A DNA stretch of 64,000 bases from Erwinia sp. OLFS4 (lineage in GTDB: Bacteria > Pseudomonadota > Gammaproteobacteria > Enterobacterales > Enterobacteriaceae). Below the pieces are notes generated by a model, which saw only the letters and a program-made list of their open reading frames with translations, ran no database searches and was not told the DNA's origin. The DNA lies in the NCBI RefSeq assembly GCF_002752165.1, contig NZ_MOMB01000053.1:1-64000 (forward strand). Reading direction: 5' to 3'. Made by a program: the position numbers and the translations under genes. This document shows positions 56,578 to 64,000 of this stretch, piece by piece (position 1 is the stretch's first letter; each line of letters opens with the position of its first letter).

Positions 56578-57819
56578 GTGTCTAAGCGTCGTGTAGTTGT
56601 GACCGGTCTGGGCATGTTGTCTCCTGTCGGCAATACCGTAGAGTCAACCTGGAGTGCTCTCCTTGCCGGACAGAGTGGCATCGGCCCGATCGACCATTTT
56701 GATACCAGTACTTACGCAACGCGTTTTGCAGGTCTGGTGAAAGATTTTAATTGTGATGACATTATCTCGCGCAAAGATCAGCGCAAGATGGATGCATTCA
56801 TTCAATATGGGGTTGTTGCAGGCGTTCAGGCCATGCAGGATTCTGGCCTGGCTGTCACCGATGAAAATGCCAGCCGTATTGGGGCCGCAATTGGTTCTGG
56901 TATTGGCGGACTTGGTCTGATTGAAGAAAACCACAGTTCGCTGGTTAACGGCGGTCCGCGGAAAATCAGCCCGTTTTTTGTGCCTTCTACCATTGTTAAT
57001 ATGGTCGCAGGCCATTTAACGATTATGTACGGCCTGAAAGGACCGAGCATTTCTATTGCGACCGCCTGTACTACCGGCGTGCATAATATTGGCCATGCGG
57101 CGCGCATCATTGCTTACAATGATGCCGATGTGATGCTGGCCGGTGGTGCGGAAAAAGCCAGTACGCCTCTGGGTGTCGGCGGATTTGGTGCCGCGCGGGC
57201 GCTCTCTACCCGCAATGAAGATCCGCAGGCTGCCAGCCGGCCGTGGGATAAAGATCGTGATGGCTTTGTCCTGGGTGATGGTGCCGGTATTCTGGTACTG
57301 GAAGAGTATGAACACGCCAAAAAACGCGGCGCAAAAATTTACGCGGAGGTGGTTGGTTTTGGCATGAGCAGCGATGCGTATCATATGACCTCTCCGCCGG
57401 ATGATGGTGCAGGTGCCGCGCTGGCCATGGTCAATGCCATTCGTGATGCGCAAATTAACCCTGAACAGATCGGTTATATCAACGCTCATGGGACTTCAAC
57501 ACCTGCCGGCGATATCGCCGAAGCTCAGGCCGTGAAGTCGGTGTTTGGCAATGCGGCCGGTCAGGTGATGGTCAGCTCAACGAAATCGATGACCGGGCAT
57601 TTGCTTGGCGCGGCGGGAGCAATAGAAGCGATTTATTCGATTCTGGCGCTGCGCGATCGGGTCATTCCGCCCACCATCAATCTGGATAACCCGGATGAGG
57701 GATGCGATCTGGATTTTGTACCCCATACCGCCCGTCAGGTAAACGCGCTGGATTACACGCTGTGTAACTCTTTCGGCTTTGGCGGTACCAACGGTTCGCT
57801 GATTTTCCGGCGTATTTAA
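56578..57819 (+). CDS. fabF: Beta-ketoacyl-ACP synthase II
   Basis: A 413-residue condensing enzyme that elongates palmitoleoyl-ACP and adjusts membrane fluidity with temperature. The nucleophile Cys164 lies in [11 protein letters not shown], and the active-site histidines in [11 protein letters not shown] and [13 protein letters not shown]. The end [15 protein letters not shown] is conserved. Translation starts at GTG with GGAGG seven bases upstream, as I recall for E. coli fabF. Confidence 0.97.
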   Translation: MSKRRVVVTGLGMLSPVGNTVESTWSALLAGQSGIGPIDHFDTSTYATRFAGLVKDFNCDDIISRKDQRKMDAFIQYGVVAGVQAMQDSGLAVTDENASRIGAAIGSGIGGLGLIEENHSSLVNGGPRKISPFFVPSTIVNMVAGHLTIMYGLKGPSISIATACTTGVHNIGHAARIIAYNDADVMLAGGAEKASTPLGVGGFGAARALSTRNEDPQAASRPWDKDRDGFVLGDGAGILVLEEYEHAKKRGAKIYAEVVGFGMSSDAYHMTSPPDDGAGAALAMVNAIRDAQINPEQIGYINAHGTSTPAGDIAEAQAVKSVFGNAAGQVMVSSTKSMTGHLLGAAGAIEAIYSILALRDRVIPPTINLDNPDEGCDLDFVPHTARQVNALDYTLCNSFGFGGTNGSLIFRRI

Positions 57820-57850
57820 CCGTGAGTATTGCCTCAGGCGCACAAATCAG

Positions 57851-57871
57851 GGCCCGCAATGCGGGCCTTTT
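57851..57871 (+). terminator. Rho-independent terminator of fabF
   Basis: GGCCCGC, loop AAT, GCGGGCC followed by TTTT. It lies 31 bases after the fabF stop and separates the fab cluster from pabC. Confidence 0.85.
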
Positions 57872-57959
57872 CACATACTGAATAATCCTTATTTGCTAGA
57901 GGTGATTCCTGTCGCTGTGACAGGTACTCTTACATCAACGCGACAAAACGGGAAAACCA

Positions 57960-58769
57960 GTGATACTGATCAACGGGATTGCACAGCATCAGCTTGCCGC
58001 CAGCGACCGTGGCCTGCAGTTTGGCGATGGCTGTTTTACCACCGCCCGGGTCCGCCATGGCCGCGTGATCTGGCAGCCCGCACACCTGGCCCGTCTTAAG
58101 GAAGCCTGTCAGCGGTTGATAATTGCTTTTGAACAATGGCCGGCGCTTGACAGGGAGATGCAAACCCTCGCCGCGCAGCACGATGAAGCCGTGCTGAAGG
58201 TGGTTATTACCCGCGGCAGCGGAGGCAGGGGCTACAGCCCTGCCGGCTGTGGTGATGCCACGCGAATTGTTCGCTGTTCCGCCTATCCTGAGCATTATGC
58301 CGCTCTGCGCGAGAAGGGGGTGCGACTGATGCAGGTGAAGACCCCCTTAGGCCTGAATCCGCTGCTGGCAGGTTTGAAACATCTTAATCGCCTTGAGCAG
58401 GTACTGATTCGCAACGAACTTGATGCCAGTACGGCAGACGAAGCGCTGGTGCTTGACACTCAAGGGTGGCTGGTGGAATGCTGTGCCGCTAACCTGTTCT
58501 GGCGCAAGGGGAAACAACTGTTTACCCCGGATTTAACCCGCTGTGGTGTGGCCGGTCTGGCCCGCCATCGTCTGATCCAACAGGCAAAAACACTGGGCTG
58601 GACGGTGGCCTGCGTGCGCGAGACTCCGGCGGTATTGCGTGATGCCGACGAAGTTTTGATTTGTAATGCGTTGATGCCGCTGCTGCCGGTTTATCAGGCT
58701 GAGACATACCGTTATTCGTCTCGTGAATTTTATCATCAGCTAACGGCAAACCATGACGAATGGAAATAA
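57960..58769 (+). CDS. pabC: Aminodeoxychorismate lyase
   Basis: A 269-residue PLP enzyme (E. coli PabC also 269) that releases pyruvate from aminodeoxychorismate to make p-aminobenzoate for folate. Lys140 in [16 protein letters not shown] binds [20 protein letters not shown] and [14 protein letters not shown] are family motifs. The start is GTG with GGGA upstream; no earlier ATG fits. It lies one base before mltG. Confidence 0.95.
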   Translation: MILINGIAQHQLAASDRGLQFGDGCFTTARVRHGRVIWQPAHLARLKEACQRLIIAFEQWPALDREMQTLAAQHDEAVLKVVITRGSGGRGYSPAGCGDATRIVRCSAYPEHYAALREKGVRLMQVKTPLGLNPLLAGLKHLNRLEQVLIRNELDASTADEALVLDTQGWLVECCAANLFWRKGKQLFTPDLTRCGVAGLARHRLIQQAKTLGWTVACVRETPAVLRDADEVLICNALMPLLPVYQAETYRYSSREFYHQLTANHDEWK

Positions 58770-58770
58770 T

Positions 58771-59787
58771 ATGAAAAAAAAACGCAGGTTACTTTGCAGC
58801 GTGCTGGTGGTGTTGATCATCGCCGCCGCAGGCGTTTACTGGAAGGTGAAACAGTTTGCCGCTTCCCGGCTGAAACTCAGCCAGGAATTGATTTTTACTT
58901 TGCCCGCCGGCACCGGCCGCGTCGGACTGGAAGCGTTACTGGTACAACAAAACGTGATTGATTCCGGACTCTGGTTTGACCTGCTGTTAAAGAGCGAACC
59001 GGCGCTGGCAAAATTTAAAGCCGGTACCTATCGCTTTCAGCCAACCATGACGGTGAGGCAGATGCTGGCATTGCTGGCCAGTGGCAAAGAGGCCCAGTTT
59101 CCACTGCGATTTGTCGAGGGCTCCCGTCTGAGCGAATGGTTGCAGCAGCTGCGTTCGGCGCCCTATATTAAGCATACCCTGAGTGAGGATAATGCCGCAG
59201 CGGTTGAAAAAGCACTCGATCTGAAAAATGGTGCAGAAGGCTGGTTTTATCCGGATACCTATGCCTACACAGCCAATACCAGCGATGTAGCAATCCTTAA
59301 ACGTGCCAATGCGCGCATGAAGCAGATAGTAGAACCGCTATGGCAAACGCGCAGTGAAGGGTTGCCCTATGCCGATCCTACCGCCATGATCACCATGGCA
59401 TCGATTGTGGAAAAAGAGACGGCAATACCGGCAGAACGTACCCGGGTGGCTTCGGTCTTTATTAACAGATTACGTCTGGGGATGCGGCTGCAAACCGATC
59501 CGACGGTGATTTACGGTATGGGTGATAACTATAAAGGCATGCTGACGCGCGCCGATCTTGAAACGCCAGGCCCTTACAATACTTATACGATTACCGGTTT
59601 GCCACCGGGACCAATAGCTATGCCCGGTAAAGCCTCGCTGGAGGCCGCAGCACACCCGGACAAAACGGATTTTCTCTATTTTGTCGCTGACGGTAAAGGT
59701 GGCCATACTTTTACCACTAATCTGGTCAGTCATAACCGTGCGGTAGCAGCCTGGCGACAAATAGAAAAGGAAAAGCATGAAAAGTAA
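58771..59787 (+). CDS. mltG: Endolytic murein transglycosylase MltG
   Basis: A 338-residue inner-membrane protein with one N-terminal helix ([18 protein letters not shown]) and a periplasmic YceG domain. It cuts nascent glycan strands and may set their length. The catalytic glutamate is in [14 protein letters not shown] (Glu214), followed by [22 protein letters not shown] and the LysM-like part before it. ATG 58771 is chosen over an in-frame ATG at 58753 inside pabC, to match the E. coli N-terminus. It overlaps tmk by 11 bases. Confidence 0.95.
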   Translation: MKKKRRLLCSVLVVLIIAAAGVYWKVKQFAASRLKLSQELIFTLPAGTGRVGLEALLVQQNVIDSGLWFDLLLKSEPALAKFKAGTYRFQPTMTVRQMLALLASGKEAQFPLRFVEGSRLSEWLQQLRSAPYIKHTLSEDNAAAVEKALDLKNGAEGWFYPDTYAYTANTSDVAILKRANARMKQIVEPLWQTRSEGLPYADPTAMITMASIVEKETAIPAERTRVASVFINRLRLGMRLQTDPTVIYGMGDNYKGMLTRADLETPGPYNTYTITGLPPGPIAMPGKASLEAAAHPDKTDFLYFVADGKGGHTFTTNLVSHNRAVAAWRQIEKEKHEK

Positions 59788-60409
59788 GTTTATTGTCATT
59801 GAAGGGCTGGAAGGTGCAGGCAAAACGACTGCACGTGATGCGCTGGTAGCCGGACTGCAACAGCAGGGTATTCGCGATATCGTGTTTACCCGTGAACCCG
59901 GCGGTACACCGCTGGCGGAAAAGCTACGCGAGCTGATTAAGCAGGGTGTCGATGGTGAAGTAATAACTGACCAGGCGGAGCTGCTGATGCTCTATGCTGC
60001 CCGTGTTCAGCTGGTGGAAAATGTCATTAAACCTGCGCTGGCACGCGGTAGCTGGGTAATTGGCGATCGCCATGACCTTTCTTCACAGGCCTATCAGGGC
60101 GGGGGACGTGGCCTGGATACCACTCTGATGACAACCTTGCGCCAGGCTGTTCTGGGGGATTTTACCCCGGACCTTACACTCTATCTGGACGTTCTGCCTG
60201 AAACCGGCCTGCAGCGCGCCAGGGCGCGCGGTGCGCTTGACCGGATAGAACAGGAGTCACTTAACTTTTTTCACCGCACCCGAGAGCGCTATCTGGCGCT
60301 GGCCGCAGCGGATAGCCGTATCATTACCATTAATGCAATGCAGCCACTGGATGTGGTGAGTGCTGAGATTCGTCATACCCTGACAAACTGGCTCAGGAAA
60401 CAATCATGA
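59777..60409 (+). CDS. tmk: Thymidylate kinase
   Basis: A 210-residue kinase that makes dTDP from dTMP. The P-loop is [13 protein letters not shown] (residues 9-21), the DRY-like segment is [19 protein letters not shown], and [18 protein letters not shown] carries the DRX-type arginine. E. coli Tmk has 213 residues. It is coupled to mltG and to holB through short overlaps. Confidence 0.97.
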   Translation: MKSKFIVIEGLEGAGKTTARDALVAGLQQQGIRDIVFTREPGGTPLAEKLRELIKQGVDGEVITDQAELLMLYAARVQLVENVIKPALARGSWVIGDRHDLSSQAYQGGGRGLDTTLMTTLRQAVLGDFTPDLTLYLDVLPETGLQRARARGALDRIEQESLNFFHRTRERYLALAAADSRIITINAMQPLDVVSAEIRHTLTNWLRKQS

Positions 60410-61404
60410 ACTGGTATCCCTGGCTGACGGCCCCATACCGACAGCTGGTTGAACAGCACCAGCAGGGACGGGCACATCATGCGTTGCTGATACAGGCACA
60501 ACCAGGTATGGGGGACGCATCGCTGGTCTGGGGGCTGAGCCGCTGGCTGATGTGCCAGCAGCGTGACGGTCTGAAGAGCTGCGGCCATTGTCACAGCTGC
60601 CAGCTTATGCAGGCGATGACCCATCCCGACTGGTACCGGCTTGAAGCAGAACCGGGTAAAAGCGCGCTGGGAATTGATGCCGTGCGTCAGGTGACAGAAA
60701 AACTTTACCACCGCGCACAGCAAGGCGGGGAAAAAATAGTCTGGCTTCCCGCTGCCGGCCAGCTGACAGAAGCGGCCGCCAATGCTTTGCTAAAAACGCT
60801 GGAAGAACCGCCGGACAGTACCTGGTTTATCCTGTGCAGTCACCAGCCAGGACGGCTACTGGCAACGCTGCGCAGCCGCTGTATCAGCTGGCATCTGGCG
60901 CCGCCGGAAGAGACTTTCAGTCAGCAGTGGTTGCACAGTCAGACGCAAAAAAGTGCGGAGGAAATCATTACTGCGCTGCGGCTGAGCAGCGGCGCACCGG
61001 TCGCCGCACTCGGGCTGCTGGACGACAAGCGCTGGGCGGCGCGTCACGCGCTATGTCAGGGGCTGCCTGGCGCATTGTCTGAGGATATGTTAAGCCTGCT
61101 GCCCCTGCTCAATCATGATGACGTTGCTGAACGTCTCGGCTGGCTGTGTACGCTGCTGCTCGACGCGCTGAAATGGCAGCAAAATGGTGCCCTGTCGCTG
61201 GCAAATATTGACAGCCAGACGCTGGTAAGTCAGATTGCCAGCCGTTTACCGGCCAGGGTGCTCGATGAAAGCCTGCGTCAGTGGATGCACTGTCGTGAAC
61301 AGCTGCTAACGGTAGCGGCCGTTAATCGTGAATTACTGCTGACCGATTGCTTATTACGCTGGGAAAAGCTTCTGGCTGCCAGCCCGTTACAGGAAAACGG
61401 ATAA
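60406..61404 (+). CDS. holB: DNA polymerase III delta' subunit
   Basis: A 332-residue clamp-loader subunit (334 in E. coli). The P-loop-like segment [18 protein letters not shown] is degenerate, as expected since delta' does not hydrolyse ATP. The zinc site [10 protein letters not shown] is present and [21 protein letters not shown] is the SRC motif. The start overlaps tmk by four bases (ATGA). Confidence 0.95.
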   Translation: MNWYPWLTAPYRQLVEQHQQGRAHHALLIQAQPGMGDASLVWGLSRWLMCQQRDGLKSCGHCHSCQLMQAMTHPDWYRLEAEPGKSALGIDAVRQVTEKLYHRAQQGGEKIVWLPAAGQLTEAAANALLKTLEEPPDSTWFILCSHQPGRLLATLRSRCISWHLAPPEETFSQQWLHSQTQKSAEEIITALRLSSGAPVAALGLLDDKRWAARHALCQGLPGALSEDMLSLLPLLNHDDVAERLGWLCTLLLDALKWQQNGALSLANIDSQTLVSQIASRLPARVLDESLRQWMHCREQLLTVAAVNRELLLTDCLLRWEKLLAASPLQENG

Positions 61405-62201
61405 TGTTTATTGTTGACTCCCATTGCCACCTTGATGGCCTGGATTATCAGAATTTACACCGCGACATTGATGATGTACTGGCGAAAGCCGCCGCGCGTG
61501 ACGTGCGGTTTTGTCTGGCGGTGGCCACCACCTTACCCGGTTACCAGGCGATGGTTGCACAAATTGGTGAACGCGATAACGTTGCCTTCTCCTGCGGTGT
61601 CCACCCGCTTAATCAACAGGATGAATGGGATTTCAGTGAACTTCATCGTCTGGCGGCAGATAAACGGGTGGTTGCGCTCGGTGAGACCGGGCTGGATTAT
61701 TATTATCACCCGGAAACCCGTCCGCGTCAGCAGGCCGCCTTTCGCGAACATATTCGGGTTGGACGCCAGTTAAACAAACCGGTGATTGTACATACGCGCG
61801 ACGCGCGCGAAGATACGCTGGCGTTGTTGCGTGAAGAGCAGGCGCAGGAGTGCGGTGGTGTGCTGCACTGTTTCACCGAAGACCGGCAGACCGCAGAACA
61901 GCTGCTTGATTTAGGTTTTTATATTTCTTTTTCCGGCATTGTCACATTTCGCAATGCTGAGGCACTGCGTGATGTTGTCCGCTATGTGCCGCTGGAACGT
62001 ATGCTGGTTGAAACTGATTCCCCCTATCTGGCCCCCGTGCCACATCGGGGTAAACAAAATCAGCCGGCCTATACCCGTGATGTTGCTGAATATCTGGCGG
62101 TGCTGAAAGGCGTCACGCTGGCGCAGCTGGCCGAGGTTACCACCGCGAATTTTTGCCGCTTATTTCACATTGCTCCGCAAAAGCTGGCTACGGCGCAATG
62201 A
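61404..62201 (+). CDS. ycfH: TatD-family metal-dependent deoxyribonuclease YcfH
   Basis: A 265-residue TIM-barrel hydrolase, the same length as E. coli YcfH. Metal ligands are in DSHCHLDGLD, ALGETGLDYYYH, IVHTRDA, HCFTEDRQTAEQLL and ETDSPYLAPVPHRGKQNQP. The ATG overlaps the holB stop (TAATG), giving coupling. The physiological substrate is uncertain; the family removes nucleotides from DNA ends. Confidence 0.95.
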   Translation: MFIVDSHCHLDGLDYQNLHRDIDDVLAKAAARDVRFCLAVATTLPGYQAMVAQIGERDNVAFSCGVHPLNQQDEWDFSELHRLAADKRVVALGETGLDYYYHPETRPRQQAAFREHIRVGRQLNKPVIVHTRDAREDTLALLREEQAQECGGVLHCFTEDRQTAEQLLDLGFYISFSGIVTFRNAEALRDVVRYVPLERMLVETDSPYLAPVPHRGKQNQPAYTRDVAEYLAVLKGVTLAQLAEVTTANFCRLFHIAPQKLATAQ

Positions 62202-62392
62202 GAGAAACAGATCAGTGTTACCCTCTAATACTGATTGCCCGCTATGCTAAACCGGTGTGTAGGGCGGTGAAACCTGCTTAGCGTACGTAAGCCGCGCTTT
62301 TAGTTTGAAAGTAAACAGGTTTTCCGCTCATACTGACAAAATGAATTGGCAGGCGTATTGTAAAAATTATCCTATCGCTAAGGACGTGCATC
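62202..62392. other. ycfH/hinT spacer at the ptsG position
   Basis: E. coli has ptsG and fhuE between ycfH and hinT. Here only 191 bp separate the two genes and no part reads as a PTS permease or siderophore receptor. The spacer probably carries the hinT promoter (ATTGTAAAAATTATCC near 62357) and AAGGACG as its ribosome site. I see no terminator or remnant repeat. Confidence 0.55.
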
Positions 62393-62743
62393 ATGGCTGA
62401 AGAAACCATTTTTAGTAAAATAATTCGTCGCGAAATTCCGGCCGATATTGTCTATCAGGACGAGCTTGTCACCGCTTTCCGCGATATTTCACCGAAAGCA
62501 CCTAGCCATATTTTAATTATTCCCAACGTGGTCATCGCTACCAGCAACGATGTGTTACCCGAACACGAGGCCGCGCTGGGACGGTTATTTAGCGTTGCGG
62601 CGAAAATTGCCCGTCAGGAAGGGATTGCGCAACAAGGCTACCGGCTGATTGTCAACTGCAATGAGCATGGCGGTCAGGAGGTTTATCATCTTCATATGCA
62701 TCTGGTGGGTGGACGCCCGCTGGGACCTATGCTGGCCCGTTAA
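62393..62743 (+). CDS. hinT: Purine nucleoside phosphoramidase HinT
   Basis: A 116-residue HIT-family hydrolase of AMP-amidates. The histidine triad is [17 protein letters not shown] near the C-terminus, and the N-terminus [22 protein letters not shown] matches E. coli. It ends three residues earlier than E. coli HinT (119); in E. coli the C-terminal tail affects catalysis and lysyl-tRNA synthetase substrates. Confidence 0.96.
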   Translation: MAEETIFSKIIRREIPADIVYQDELVTAFRDISPKAPSHILIIPNVVIATSNDVLPEHEAALGRLFSVAAKIARQEGIAQQGYRLIVNCNEHGGQEVYHLHMHLVGGRPLGPMLAR

Positions 62744-62760
62744 TCCGGAGTGGAACGATA

Positions 62761-63126
62761 ATGCGTCAGGCCTGGCTTATTCTGATGATACTGCTGCTTG
62801 CGGCTTGTAGTCGCGATCGGACAGTGATTAATACGTCACAATCGCTGGTGATGGAATCAGCGGTGCTGTCTGCAGGAATTACCACCACGCAGCCAGTTAT
62901 TGCTGAAAGTAACGGTCAGCAACGGGCATCGGCGACGCTCTATAATGAGCAGGAGCATGCGGTGAGGATTAATTACCGTTTTTACTGGTATGACGATCGC
63001 GGTCTGCAGATACTGCCTTTCGAGAAAGCGCGCGCAATTACGGTACCCGCACATAGTAAAGCTGGCATAGCGTCTCTGACCGGCAACCTGACGGCGAGTA
63101 AGGTCAGACTTTATCTTTATCTTTAA
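62761..63126 (+). CDS. ycfL: Lipoprotein YcfL
   Basis: A 121-residue lipoprotein (125 in E. coli). The signal peptide LILMILLLAACS ends in the lipobox LAAC. The mature DUF1425 domain has TTTQPVIAESNGQQRASATLYNEQ and YRFYWYDDRGL. Function is not established. It lies between hinT and lpoB, 11 bp from the latter, suggesting a shared transcript. Confidence 0.93.
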   Translation: MRQAWLILMILLLAACSRDRTVINTSQSLVMESAVLSAGITTTQPVIAESNGQQRASATLYNEQEHAVRINYRFYWYDDRGLQILPFEKARAITVPAHSKAGIASLTGNLTASKVRLYLYL

Positions 63127-63137
63127 GGGGAGAAGGT

Positions 63138-63746
63138 GTGGAAAAGCGTATAACCAGATTGGCGGGATTGCTGGCGCTGTCTCTGCTGCTCAGTGGCTGT
63201 ATTGTTCAGCAAAAACCGGCGCCCGTTGAACCCACGCAACCGGTACACCCGGTACAACCGCCGGTAACGGCACCGCAGGAACCGGTTGAACCACCGCAGC
63301 CGCCTGAGACCGTCCCCCAGCCGCCTAAATTGCAATCGCTTAACTGGGATGCCAGCGTCAGGCCGCTGGTGGCAAAAATGCTGCGAACTGAAGGGGTTAC
63401 GCCTGGCAGCGTTCTGCTGGTTGCCGGGGTGCGTAACAATACTAACGGCAGCATTCAGTCAGCAAAAGTAACCAGTGCGGTGAGTGCTGCGCTGAGCGAT
63501 CAGAAACTATTTACGCTGGTATCGGCGCCGCAGCTGGAAGCCGCGCGGCAGAGTCTTGGGTTGTCAGCTGAAGACAGCCTGTCTACCCGCAGTAAAGCCA
63601 TTGGTATCGCCCGGGCCGCCAGCGCCCAGTATGTGCTTTATACTAGCGTCAACGGTGATGTCAAAAGCCCGACGGTGCAAATGATGTTAATGCTGGTACA
63701 AAGCGGTGAAATTATCTGGTCCGGTAACGGCGTTGTACAGAACTGA
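63138..63746 (+). CDS. lpoB: Outer-membrane lipoprotein LpoB, activator of PBP1B
   Basis: A 202-residue lipoprotein (213 in E. coli) that reaches through the periplasm to activate the peptidoglycan synthase PBP1B. The lipobox is LLSGC. A proline-rich linker (residues about 28-65, with PVEPTQPVHPVQPP) is followed by the globular domain containing LNWDASVRPLVAKML and the C-terminal SGEIIWSGNGVVQN. The start is GTG with AGAAGG upstream. The thiK frame begins inside its 3' end. Confidence 0.95.
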   Translation: MEKRITRLAGLLALSLLLSGCIVQQKPAPVEPTQPVHPVQPPVTAPQEPVEPPQPPETVPQPPKLQSLNWDASVRPLVAKMLRTEGVTPGSVLLVAGVRNNTNGSIQSAKVTSAVSAALSDQKLFTLVSAPQLEAARQSLGLSAEDSLSTRSKAIGIARAASAQYVLYTSVNGDVKSPTVQMMLMLVQSGEIIWSGNGVVQN

Positions 63747-64000
63747 GCCCGGCTTAGCGCGCCTGGTTTCTCAGCAGTTTCCGGCGGCGCAGGCCGCCGG
63801 TTCTGTTTCATTGCTGCAGGGCTTAACCGGGCTGACATACCAGCTTGTCTGTGACGACCAGCGACTGATAGCCCGGCGTCAGCCGGCGGATCAGCAGTAC
63901 ATTCCCGGCGTTTGTCGTCAGCGGGAATACCGCCTGCTGCGTAAGCTTGCTGCCAGCGGTCTCGTGCCGGTTGCGCTTGGCTGGCAATCGCCCTGGCTGT
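63733..64000 (+). CDS. thiK: Thiamine kinase, N-terminal part (cut by window edge)
   Basis: The frame in +1 relative to lpoB stays open to the window end and encodes SQQFPAAQAAGSVSLLQGLT, then an ARRQPADQQYIPG segment and REYRLLRKLAA, like the N-terminal lobe of the APH/ThiK kinase family. The position after lpoB matches E. coli thiK (YcfN), which phosphorylates thiamine. No in-frame ATG exists; TTG at 63733, overlapping lpoB by 14 bases, or GTG at 63706 are the candidate starts. The catalytic lobe is outside the window. Confidence 0.7.
   Translation, partial: MYRTEPGLARLVSQQFPAAQAAGSVSLLQGLTGLTYQLVCDDQRLIARRQPADQQYIPGVCRQREYRLLRKLAASGLVPVALGWQSPWL

Overview
The window is a stretch of an Enterobacterales chromosome. 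From about 13.4 kb to the right edge the gene order follows the E. coli K-12 clsC-opgCGH ... dinI-pyrC ... flg ... rne-fab-mltG-tmk-holB ... lpoB-thiK region, and most proteins match their E. coli counterparts in length. Several genes I would expect from E. coli order are absent (ymdB, mdtG, yceI/yceJ, mdtH, yceH, ptsG, fhuE). With the small membrane proteins and the catabolic island this suggests a non-Escherichia lineage such as Erwiniaceae (inference; no 16S or marker phylogeny was possible). LEFT EDGE (1-1.7 kb): the 3' end of an IS1-family element has inserted into a PAS-domain sensor gene, and the IS end supplies the new stop codon. An AT-rich spacer with an inverted repeat follows, then two small single-helix membrane proteins of unknown function. 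NICOTINATE ISLAND (1.8-13.3 kb): two divergent transcription units encode a full aerobic nicotinate pathway. On the minus strand are nicC-nicD-nicE-nicF-nicT (6-hydroxynicotinate monooxygenase, N-formylmaleamate deformylase, maleate isomerase, maleamate amidohydrolase, MFS transporter). On the plus strand are nicX (2,5-dihydroxypyridine dioxygenase), nicR (MarR regulator), nicA-nicB (nicotinate dehydrogenase: 2Fe-2S subunit plus molybdopterin/tri-heme subunit) and a MocA-like nucleotidyltransferase that probably supplies the cytosine-dinucleotide molybdenum cofactor to NicB. The route converts nicotinate to fumarate, formate and ammonia. A perfect 12-bp palindrome between nicC and nicX is the best NicR operator candidate, and a related site precedes nicR. 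ENVELOPE AND HOUSEKEEPING (13.4-34.2 kb): clsC, opgC, opgGH (osmoregulated periplasmic glucans), yceK, msyB, lpxL, trhO, a ProP-type symporter, solA, bssS, an unknown small gene, dinI with a LexA box, pyrC, yceB, grxB, rimJ, mviM and murJ. FLAGELLAR CLUSTER (34.3-46.0 kb): flgA-flgM-flgN on the minus strand diverge from flgBCDEFGHIJ and flgKL on the plus strand. Sigma-28-type promoters are visible for flgM and flgK. RNA PROCESSING AND FATTY ACID SYNTHESIS (46.1-64.0 kb): rne (minus) with its long leader, rluC, yceF, then yceD-rpmF-plsX-fabH-fabD-fabG-acpP-fabF-pabC-mltG-tmk-holB-ycfH, a 191-nt spacer where E. coli has ptsG, hinT-ycfL-lpoB, and the start of thiK cut by the window edge.
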